Shown: piece after piece, positions 56,101-64,000 of the stretch | Numbering within the stretch: the first letter of the stretch is position 1 | Layout of the letters: each line of letters opens with the position of its first letter | DNA from: Mactra quadrangularis | Taxonomy: Eukaryota; Mollusca; Bivalvia; Venerida; Mactridae | Assembly: GCA_025267735.1 (NCBI GenBank) | Contig: CM046307.1 | Span: forward strand, 6,392,258 to 6,456,257 | Length of the DNA stretch: 64,000 nt | Direction of reading: 5' to 3' | The notes under the pieces: generated by a model | Seen by the model: the letters and a program-made list of their open reading frames with translations, nothing else | What the model was told of the DNA's origin: nothing | The model's database searches: none | Made by a program: the position numbers and the translations under genes

Positions 56101-58064
56101 CTGCCATTATGGCACAGCATTATTCTACATTTAATAAAAAATTGCTATGCAAGTATTGCAAGAAGGAGAGCATTCATTTATTTACATCAGAACTGACAAG
56201 AGAATTTACAAGAGAACTGGCAGAATATATTGTGAGATATAGATTTAGTTTAAGAAAAATTGAAAGCCATATAAGCAAGAAAAGATAACAGAAAATCCCT
56301 TTCTTATGTATTAAACTCACTTGTATCAAATGCAATTTCTGACCCAGAGTTGGACAAAAAAGCTGCCTGGCTAGCTCAGTTGGTACCACGCAAGTCTACT
56401 GATCGAGGGGTCATGTGTTTGATTCCCGGTGGGGCATACTTTCGTGGAGCTTAGTCATGAAATTATTTCTACGGACATTCTCCCTCCTACCAATGATTCT
56501 TAATGATGCAGAGCAGTTGTCAGTCACTGGTTAACAGCTTAACCCAGAGATTCTGAATTTAGCCTTTCCATGACCAGTGAGTAGGTTGACTGACCACTGT
56601 TGTATGACCTATACAATGTGTTGCTATGGCATTAAACCCAACAAAAACACAAACAACAAAAACAAAGTTGAAAAAAACTTTCAGATAAGTTATTTTTCAT
56701 TGCAGTCTTCAAAACTGACATCACATTTAAAACTTCATTAATTGCAAGCTTTACTCTGTTATTTTACATGGAGATTTCCTAAAACCTCTCATATATTTTA
56801 AAGTAATTTTGTTAGCTTTTTTTGGACTGGACTGGCAGTGGCAATCTTAACATTCTTTTTTAGTCTGTTTTAAAGGTGTCCTGCAAGATTCACTCCTGTA
56901 AGAAAAAAGGCAATTTAAATACCTGTACATAATATTATTACCTTTGATCAATATTCAATATTTTTTGGATTTAGAATTAATATATATTTACATATACAAA
57001 TGGTATATTGTCTCTGGTTTCACTAACCAAGGACCCTAGTATATAGGGTTAAACTGACAGAACAACACAATACATTTATGTAGCTACAATGACTAGTTGG
57101 TGTTTTTATGCTCTACATGCATATGAGTTTGTCAGCTGGCTAGCTTATAAGTTATATAAATAGACCAAATCATGGTTGTTAAGTTGCAAGACATTTAATA
57201 AACTTTTGCATGGAGACACATGGGGCCTCTTAAAAAGAAAGTGTATGAAATTTTGTCGGAACTGGCTAAATGTACTACATATTAGTTTGGGCAAATTTTC
57301 TTTAGAATAAAAAGAATGTAGCTGATTATATTTCGAGAATGTCTTGTTTGAAATCTGACAAAAATTCAGGCCCATGGTTTTCTGGTAACATGCCATCAAG
57401 TTTTCAATTTGACTAAATTCACTTTTTCCGCCATTTTGTTTTTCAAGATGTTCAGACCACTACGTATTTTATTGGCAATTTTAACTACATTAAAGCAGAA
57501 TTTCAACAAACCTGTGCCGGCATTTAATTAGTGGAATGTGTAGGTACACAACTGATTGCTTTCACTTTCTTGATGCGTCACTAATTGTAAATAATATTCG
57601 GAATCCTTCGGAACTGTGAAACGTCGGAACTGGCAAATCAACTGTAAGTTGTAACCCTTATCGAGAAGAAATGTTTTCTTATGTCCTTTTTTGATGATTT
57701 GGCTTTCAGTTTAAACTGGTGACCTCTAGTGTTGGAATTTTGGTTCAGTTCAAAGAATATGCTGTGATCAATATCTTCCTTCTTATGAAGTAGTTTATAC
57801 ACATCTATCATGTCACCACGAAATTTGGCTAAGGCGTGCTAAAGAAGTTGACCTAAGTGGCAATTGCAATTCTGTCTTTCTGATTAAGATAATGACTCAT
57901 AGTGTCATTACAATCGAAGTTTTCCGACTGAAAATCAAGATCATACTACCAATTATTAAGAACATTCGAATACATACCTTTTCAGGGCCATCATAGGTTA
58001 TTTTCCCACACTTTACACCTAAATATGTCGAAATTGACTGAATCGTGTCGCCGGTAGTCGCCAT
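50146..58064 (-). CDS. EEF1E1: Eukaryotic translation elongation factor 1 epsilon-1 (AIMP3/p18)
   Basis: Non-catalytic scaffold subunit of the cytosolic multi-tRNA synthetase complex; in vertebrates it binds methionyl-tRNA synthetase and also acts in the nucleus in the DNA-damage response. Exons in transcript order: 58064-57978, 53924-53831, 53272-53169, 52073-51978, 51150-51091, 50229-50146. Borders are GT-AG and phases fit; 525 bp, 174 codons plus TGA, equal to the human length. It is a GST-like protein: the short N-terminal part has IPVMKGKTGTRKGFTTI (human IPVLQTNNGPSLTGLTTI); the helical C-terminal part has VVDQWLEYK, ELNTYLSDKVYF, LALYYTLY and KQKYLHLSRWFNN, each matching human p18 in order. 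The C-terminus FNNIRQSSSCITFSKTQLY follows the human PGIRQHLSSVVFIKNRLY. Intron 1 (about 4 kb) holds a hAT-type element and a LINE remnant with another transposon inside it. Confidence 0.95.
50733..51025 (-). mobile_element. Helitron2-like element, family of 25320, diverged
   Basis: Inverted, it starts AGCCCTATTTTTCAACGAAA and carries GTTAACAATTGCATTTAAG. It ends with ATGTGGTTTTTACAT and TTTTGTT. In the last intron of EEF1E1, 66 bp from exon 5. The 5' end abuts CTTGTT. Confidence 0.6.
52439..52828. mobile_element. 390-bp hAT-like MITE
   Basis: Ends CAGGGCTCAAATTTAC and, inverted, CAGGGCTCGAATTTAAC. A 7-bp direct repeat TATATTC touches both ends (52432-52438, 52829-52835). CAGGG-type ends fit hAT elements, whose duplication is normally 8 bp. 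Repeated ACTCGCAAATTTT words form long inner inverted repeats. In an EEF1E1 intron. Confidence 0.7.
52848..53153 (-). mobile_element. Helitron2-like element, family of 25320
   Basis: Inverted, it starts AGCCAGATTTTTTAACGAAA and ends TTTCCACATTACATTTCTTG then TT; length 306 bp against 302 for the 25320 copy. Its 5' end is 15 bp from the donor-side end of EEF1E1 exon 3 (53169), and its 3' end is 12 bp from the duplication of the neighbouring hAT-like MITE. Confidence 0.72.
54092..54972. mobile_element. hAT-type element, 881 bp, perfect 8-bp duplication
   Basis: Ends TAGGGCTGTTGCGATAC and, inverted, TAGGGCTGCCACAATATAC. CAATTCTG flanks both sides exactly (54084-54091, 54973-54980). TAGGGCTG-type ends with 8-bp duplications are characteristic of hAT. 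Subterminal GTACCGCGATATATTGC-like words recur in both arms. No transposase. In EEF1E1 intron 1. Confidence 0.88.
55229..57644. mobile_element. 2.4-kb TA-flanked DNA transposon inside a LINE remnant
   Basis: Ends CAGTTGGTTTGCCAGTTCCG and, inverted, CAGTTGATTTGCCAGTTCCG, both with ACG next. TA flanks both sides (55227-55228, 57645-57646). CAGTTCCGA-type words recur inside each arm (55418 on the left; near 57255 and 57610 inverted on the right). It also holds a SINE (56361), a CAGTGGCGGCTCCAGCATTT fragment followed by a G run (55563-55600) and AT-rich filler. No transposase frame was found. Confidence 0.78.
56361..56660 (+). mobile_element. tRNA-derived SINE (family 2), best copy
   Basis: Head CTGGCTAGCTCAGTTGGTAC (A box) and GTGTTTGATTCCCGGTGGGG (B box). 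The body includes GCATACTTTCGTGGAGC and GCAGTTGTCAGTCACTGG, and the end is AAACCCAACAAAAAC with an A-rich tail. It lies inside the 2.4-kb TA-flanked element, so it is younger than that insertion. Confidence 0.85.
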
Positions 58065-58099
58065 GTTTGTTAGGACTAACTATTATTGTATTTTCTGTA

Positions 58100-59010
58100 T
58101 ATTTTACTACTGTCATTATTGGGTAATCAATGTACTAGTTTGATGTAAGTTACAATAAGTACTTCTGACTATTATTTTCTCTAATTTTTGAATTCCCTGT
58201 ATGGGTTATCTTGACAATTTATATCAAAACTGAAGAAAAATATAATGAATGCTCCCTTTGACTTCTTAAAGGTTAAAGATCGGTTTAACCGTACTTTCAA
58301 CAAACCGGTACGATGTTGAGACAATTATTTTATTATCTGTAACTAAAGCCAGTCATTTAAAACAATAAATGTTTATTTAATGTTTTGACTCAAAATTATG
58401 ACTGCTGCCTATGTTCCAGGCTGTCATCTCTACAACAATTCAAGTCAGCTGACGCCTTCCATCCTCAATCACATTTTCCAATTTCTACTTCCATATACAT
58501 TGTATTATTCTTAATCTCTCTATACAAACTGGCTGTGGTGGAACTTCAAACCATGTCCACTCCTAGTACTTACAATAAGTTTGTCTGATCGGGCACACAT
58601 GTTTACTTAAAATCCACTATAAATTGATAAAAGTGTGTTCTCGGTAATGATAAGATTTTGTGTTTTGCCTTCCCATTTTTGACTGGATGGCTTTTTTGTT
58701 CGACTCCATCAGAGAAATCAGTATTCTTGAGGAAATAAGACATTATTTCAGAGGGTTTCACGCAGACAAATATCTAAAGAAATGCTTTGAAAAGATCCAT
58801 ATCGTCAATGATTTCTTAATTATGTAATTCTAATATGCATCTTTAAGAGTGATTAATACTGGTAGAAAGAACCAAGCTAGTTTTTACCCAATTATCAATA
58901 CTTTTATCAAATGACCAACACACCTTACCAGCTTAACAGGACACTTCTCCAAGTAGCCAACAACTTATTACAAATAAACTTTGCATCACCATGGTTAAAT
59001 TTCATAAATA
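58100..59010. other. Sequence upstream of EEF1E1, nothing recognised
   Basis: No divergent gene start, TATA box or repeat family was recognised in this stretch, although the EEF1E1 promoter must begin here. Confidence 0.45.
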
Positions 59011-59110
59011 AACAAGAAATGTCTTTAAAAAAGACAAACGGCGTCGATTTAAAAACAAGAGGGCCCAAAGGGCCCTGGGTGCTCACCTGAGGAAAAGGTC
59101 AAAGGTCACA
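59011..59110 (-). mobile_element. Two adjacent Helitron2-like 3' ends
   Basis: Read on the minus strand, one end has the hairpin GGGCCC-TTT-GGGCCC (59075-59061) then TCTTGTT (to 59054), preceded by CTCAGGTGAGCACC. The other has TGTCTTT-TTTA-AAGACA then TTTCTTGTT (to 59011). Matching 5' ends were not found, so both look truncated. GGTCAAAGGTCA lies upstream of the first. Confidence 0.6.
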
Positions 59111-60490
59111 GAAGAGCCATTTACATAGGACCACTAATGTTAAAACTTATTTTTTGACGTGGTGATGGATTGCCAGATTCCGTTAGTATTTGCTCATACA
59201 AGTTGTGACCACGCATCATCACTTCATCAACAACATTTGCAGACCAGTTTCGCAGACTTGGCACATGATTGCCTACCGTAAACAATATTTATGACAGCCA
59301 ATGCAATTGCCGTACACTGATAACCACAGGGAATTGTCAAGTTACCTCCCTTTGATTTTTCCAACATACCTTTAATATACTTATATACAAGGGGTACAAC
59401 TGCGTTTACTAGACCGATTCATCTAGATTTCTTATTTTGTGGCTCACAAAAAATACTGATACCCTAGTAGCACTTTAACCGCACGATTAAATTGATTAAA
59501 CATAACTCTTCGAGCTATGAATATTAAATGTTTCATAGGGCAGATCATTAAAACACTCGCCAACAAAAAACAATTCTTTTTGACAAATATTTTTTAGATA
59601 TTCAAAATATGAATTTCAAGACCTTTATAGTGATATAAAATGCAAAATTGTTTGATGAAAAATGACTTAGTAATTGCAATTTTAAAATTACTGTGTTTTC
59701 ATTGTATTTACTCGCTATCATTTCTTGCCAACCAGCGAACGGTTACCTGTAGTCTTTATCAGCTCCTTGTTACTATTTATAGACATCATAACAATAACAA
59801 TGAACTGGTCTATATGTGGAGCTGTGACTCTCAAAGTGTAAACCCCGGAAACTGGACGTAGTGAGGCTAATTTAATAATTATTGGGTAATATGTCAGACT
59901 TTTTACTAGAAACCGGTTCACATCTGGAGACGTAATTCATTTTACCCATAAAATATTGTGTTTGACACGTAACTTTTTATTGTTACAAAATAAAAAAACA
60001 CTTTGGAAAGCAATAGAAGTCTACCCAAAAAAAAAAATCTACGAACGAAGCAAAATTTCGTAAAACACTGCATTACAATAGTGTGGCCTTTATTTTTTCG
60101 CGCGTGTCAGGGCCATCCAATCGAAGAGGGGGTTTTCTCTGTTTCCCCCGTACGTCATTCTCAGTGCTTATAAAATCATCCAATAGAACGGCGGATTTCC
60201 GAAATCCCAGAGACGTCATTATACAGAAATGTAGATCAAAATCCAGCTTAGACAGCTACGCCGAAAAAGGGAGCCCCCCCCCCCCCCTATACACTATACA
60301 GAGTGAATTGTACAATATGGCTAAATTTTCATGGAATGGGTATGAGTCCATAACTATAACCAGCTGCACCTAGTTTGAACTTTCATTGCAGAATTTCAAG
60401 TTGAATGTACATTGACCAAGCTAGATCTATAACTATATGCATACTTTGACATGGACATGTATCAACAAAAAGATAAAACAAGATGTGATA
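59111..60490. other. Intergenic sequence with one GC-richer patch
   Basis: 60100-60290 is less AT-rich, holds two ATCCAAT boxes and a TTATAAAAT, and ends in a run of about 15 Cs at 60276. It could be a promoter or CpG-rich remnant, but no gene starts convincingly from it. The rest shows nothing. Confidence 0.35.
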
Positions 60491-60499
60491 TAATGTAAG

Positions 60500-62830
60500 T
60501 ATTGACATTTATTTACAAGAAATAAAGACAAAGTTAAGTACAAAGATAAGTAAAAAAAAGAACATTAAGCGCTGTTAATAAATACAAAATCCATAAATAT
60601 GACACAAAAAAGAACTAGTATATAATAAAAAAATATACGGACAAGCACCAATATTTTTAGTTTTTTTACTAGGTTATTTATCAACTATGAAATGGAGAAA
60701 AAATTAGACTACACGAAGGTTATCTCCCTTTGCAAATAAACAAAAATTGTCTCCTTTTTTACAAGGCTGATAATAAGATCTTAAAGTCTATTAACTTAAC
60801 ATATTTTCTACAGTCCTGTTTTAGAAAATACACAAGTCCGAAGCAAACAGATCAACATATTATACTACCAGTAAAGAGTTAACTAAAACAAATAAACACA
60901 TGAGTATGCTTTACATGAAGACATGTACATGTATATGAAAAAAAAAATCAAACTTCAAAGAGAAACATTAACTTGTACAGAAAAAATACAACCAGTAAAA
61001 TTTGACTTAAGTAGGAAAACTATTTCATAAAATTGCATTAAAACTGAGCTATTCATAAAGATAGATAGATTATTGTTTCAATTGTGCATCTAATAGGATA
61101 CTTCTAAGAAAAGAAGAGGAAATTGCCCATACATGTTTTCTTTTTTTTGCTCAATGGAGCAAATTTGTTAACATTTATAAGATATAAATTTAAAGCTACA
61201 TAATGTAACTTCAAAAAAATCCACATTAATGTTAGTTCTTACCAGTATGACTTTATAAAAAATCAAGCAAATATTACAACACATGAAGGACAAAGACTTT
61301 TCTGTTATCCCGTACACAACCCATTAGTTAATGCACAGTAATAATTACAGTCTACCTGAGTACTCCATAGATCATATAAGTTTATTTCTTCATAGAAATG
61401 TTCAAGAATTTATGAAATTATGTCACATTTTTATATATATTCCTTTATTTTTTTTATTATGGTAAAGAAAATGACAAAACTTGAAGGGTCAAGATAAATT
61501 GCAATTTAAATTCAGGTTAAGATTTTAGACACAGACAAAATATATGAAACTTCTCTATAATACTCTTATATCAAAGATAAAATGGATAAGAAAAACATGG
61601 ATATATTTAAAGTTATTAAACTTGAGTATATTATGAAAATTTCTTCTTAGGTCTATAATCTATTCTAGTTAAAACTTTAATAAAGTATTCCAAGTCTAGA
61701 CTATATATATGTATATCAAATTAGTTAATTATCAAATTTATAAAGTTTAGTGAGTTAAATATAAATAAGTAAAATAGTAGGAGTTGAAACATACTATACT
61801 AAGAATCAAAATAACACTAAACTTTTAAGACACTTGAGGTTACCAAACAGAGATTTCAACAGCACATTATCTTTTACTTTAAAAGATACTTTAATTATTT
61901 TTTGAGATTTCAAATTAAATTCTCAATTTGCTTTACTGTATTAAGATTTCAAAAAAAAAAATTAAGAAAACTTGTTTTATTTTTATTTTTTGAGATTTTA
62001 AATCAAATTCTTATTTTGTTTCATTTTTTTGAGATGTCAAATCATATGCTTTTTTACAATTATTTATCATATCAACAAGAAAAAATATTATGACATGGGT
62101 ATATGTGAGGATTTTGAATTGAAAAAAAATAGCCAAAAACCCACAACTTAAACAATGGAAATATAATAAATAAATAAAAACTATATAAATGAAAAGTACA
62201 GGGTAATAACAATTAAGTCATACAAAATGGGTAAATTGAATACATTAACTGGAGTAAACATGTACTAGCATATTATATTAAGTTAAACTAATTTATAAAA
62301 TGTAATAATAATAAAATCTCATGCAGCAAAAAAGTACGGTTTTGATTAGTATTAAGTGTAAAAGCAAATTAAATCAAGTTATAAACTACAAATATATTTA
62401 CATACATAATTTGGTTTTCTATCCAAGATTAGTACATGTTTTTCTACTTTTAATTAAACAATTATTATTAAACTGAACTTATGTTTATTATACATGTAAG
62501 TATTAGGTGAGTAAAATCAACTTGCTAAAATGTTTGCAGCATATTGCCTTGAACAGTAAGTTACATGAACCAAAACAAAAATTAATGTTGAATTTTAAAT
62601 CATCATATTGTGTCAAAAAAAATAAATATGCTCACACTTCAAAACAAAGCAAGCAATACGGCAAAACAGCTGCAAATGAAGCAAATCTCAAACAATAATC
62701 TTAACACAAATAGTTCTATACAATACAAAAATAACAAAATAAGTATTAGATAGTATTCAATGAGCTAATACCAATAGCTCGAGCTAACTAATGCATTTAT
62801 CTACATAGCTGGATTAGACAATCTCATTGG
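60500..62830 (-). other. Possible terminal exon and 3' UTR of a minus-strand gene to the right
   Basis: A TTTTTTCAG acceptor ends at 62831. Ten codons follow on the minus strand (PMRLSNPAM, stop at 62801-62803), then 2.3 kb of very AT-rich sequence free of recognisable repeats, and an AATAAA (TTTATT at 60508-60513). The change in base composition at both edges supports one unit. No protein family can be named from ten codons, and the preceding exon would be outside the window. Confidence 0.3.
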
Positions 62831-62901
62831 CTGAAAAAACAAGAAATGTATTAGCAGCAGAGATGTGATGTGTCCTTAGTTTTAAAGTTATTGAACATTA
62901 T

Positions 62902-63044
62902 ACAGTTATTTCATGCGTGATTTGGAAACAGTTAAACTGTTGATCCAAGGTGGAGGGAATAGTGTTTTTGAACTGTTTTAACAATATTCCTGACACCAAG
63001 GGACAACATGTTGACTGTTCCCAAATCACACATAAAATAACTGT
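62902..63044. mobile_element. 143-bp MITE, nearly all inverted repeat
   Basis: Ends ACAGTTATTTCATGCGTGAT and, inverted, ACAGTTATTTTATGTGTGAT; the match runs through TTGGxAACAGTxAAC. The element can fold almost entirely into a hairpin. Flanking duplication unclear. Confidence 0.7.
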
Positions 63045-63482
63045 TTTATTACCTGATTAATTACTATCTTAACAGTACTTGACATGTTCACGTCTGCTAA
63101 ATCAAGATCGATGGACACTTGATGCGCTCGAAAGCGTCTGATAAAGCGTTAATTACCGTAGCAGTTACTTCCCCTTATATCAATACAGTAACAGTTCGAA
63201 TAACATTGAGTGACGTCAGAGCACGTGCGGGAAACAGTCAAAACTATTGACTGGTCAACAGTTCACTAAAAAAACAGTTAAAAATATCGAATTACACTTA
63301 TATAAGGAATCAGGAATAAAAACTTATAAGAATCTTCTAAATAATAGCAATTACAATATCTGTAAATTAAAGCACACTTTATTTAATTGTAGAAAATCAT
63401 TTAAATGATGGATTAACAATTCAAACTTAAGTCATCAAGTGGGAACACCATCAAACTAATTACAGTAGCATAGGAGTTAAAG

Positions 63483-63865
63483 CACTCTCCGTAAACAGAT
63501 ATCCTGTAGAGCGTTGTAGTACAGGCTCTCTACTTTCTCCGTAGAAGGTCACGTCGAGATGAACTTTGTATCGACCAATCAATGCGTAGCTTTCATCTAG
63601 ACGAAAACACTATTAAACACATCTTGATTTCGTAATTTCTATTTTTAGACCAAGGTTTGCATGCTTATTTAACAGTCTGCGATTGGGTGGCTCATTTCAA
63701 ATTGCGTGACGTAGACGATGTAAACAAGTTACGTATCATAACAATTTCGTCATGAATATTATGATGAGAAAAGGTCACTTGAACGTGACCTTCGTTTGGA
63801 AAAGGCCAGATCTAAATTAGCGAGTATGCGAGTGTAAAATTTTAGACCGGGTTTTAATCAGATTG
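63483..63865 (-). mobile_element. 383-bp element with 9-bp target duplication, copy 2
   Basis: Inverted copy of 41248-41636, starting CACTCTCCGTAAAC on the + strand and ending TTTAATCAGATTG. Perfect 9-bp repeats GAGTTAAAG flank it (63474-63482, 63866-63874). Shared words include GTAGACGATGTAAACAAGTT and AATGCGTAGCTTTCATCTAG. No coding frame. Confidence 0.85.
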
Positions 63866-64000
63866 GAGTTAAAGAGAATTACCTTAATTACAAATCTTCA
63901 TCTAAATTCAAATAACAGCAAAATAGGCATCTGCAGCAACAAATATGTTATGTCTAATCCAGAAATATAGACTAATGCTATGATGACTATACATAGAAAT

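Larger units (their letters stand above)
55060..57850 (-). pseudogene. LINE reverse transcriptase C-terminal remnant, split by a transposon
   Basis: Reading leftward on the minus strand, 57850-57647 encodes a RGDMIDVYKLLHKK stretch and FFELNQNSNTRGHQFKLK, and 55226-55060 continues with EWNGLPDSIVCASTLKAFKN: the usual end of a LINE reverse transcriptase. The two pieces join in frame when the TA-flanked insertion at 55229-57644 and one TA are removed. Upstream RT domains are missing and stops occur to the right of about 57840. In EEF1E1 intron 1. Confidence 0.75.

Noticed and set aside
60083..60373. 96-codon plus-strand frame in the GC-richer patch
   Set aside because: It runs through a long C tract and has no recognisable domain; the patch looks like promoter or remnant sequence.

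Overview
This is AT-rich, intron-rich animal nuclear DNA. Four conserved single-copy animal genes with short exons and consensus GT-AG introns lie in a dense background of transposon debris. The repeat types (tRNA-derived SINEs with long conserved bodies, tandem-core elements ending in CTTGTT, many TA-flanked non-autonomous DNA transposons) and the form of the proteins point to a mollusc, most likely a bivalve. That assignment is inference; no species can be named from the sequence alone.

Layout. 1-1922: 3' part of a LINE retrotransposon on the + strand, cut by the window edge, ending in an (ATT)n tail. About 2900-27750: TRAPPC12 (+), a subunit of the TRAPPIII vesicle-tethering complex, rebuilt here from 14 coding exons (892 codons plus stop), with a possible 5' UTR exon near 3040-3074. 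Its introns hold a 168-bp tandem array (about 12.7-14.6 kb), a 4.4-kb element with a 643-bp higher-order repeat (16.7-21.1 kb), SINEs and MITEs. 28834-36572: the C8orf76 homologue (-), 9 exons, tail-to-tail with TRAPPC12. 36880-44156: a METTL24-like membrane-anchored methyltransferase (+), 6 exons, head-to-head with C8orf76 across about 300 bp. 44.2-50.1 kb: intergenic, with a LINE 3' end, SINEs and a 1.1-kb 40/36-bp minisatellite. 50146-58064: EEF1E1/AIMP3 (-), 6 exons, 174 codons; its stop codon sits inside a tandem array of poly(A) signals. 58.1-64 kb: no confident gene; a very AT-rich block (60.5-62.8 kb) could be the 3' UTR of a minus-strand gene lying to the right.

The four genes are housekeeping genes of unrelated pathways (membrane traffic, unknown TPR protein, methyltransferase, multi-synthetase complex). 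Nothing suggests that they act together; their arrangement (convergent, divergent, then separated) is ordinary animal gene order.

The most interesting material is in the mobile DNA. At least five sequence-unrelated element families share one terminal plan: a 5' end whose complement lies just inside the 3' end, then a short hairpin, then CTTGTT. This is the asymmetric-terminus plan known for Helitron2/Helentron elements. One 4.4-kb copy landed inside the terminal repeat of another transposon, so its empty site can be read exactly: between two Ts, with no target duplication. Other clean cases are a ~385-bp family with a 9-bp duplication in both copies, an 881-bp hAT-type element with a perfect 8-bp duplication, and several TA-flanked elements.
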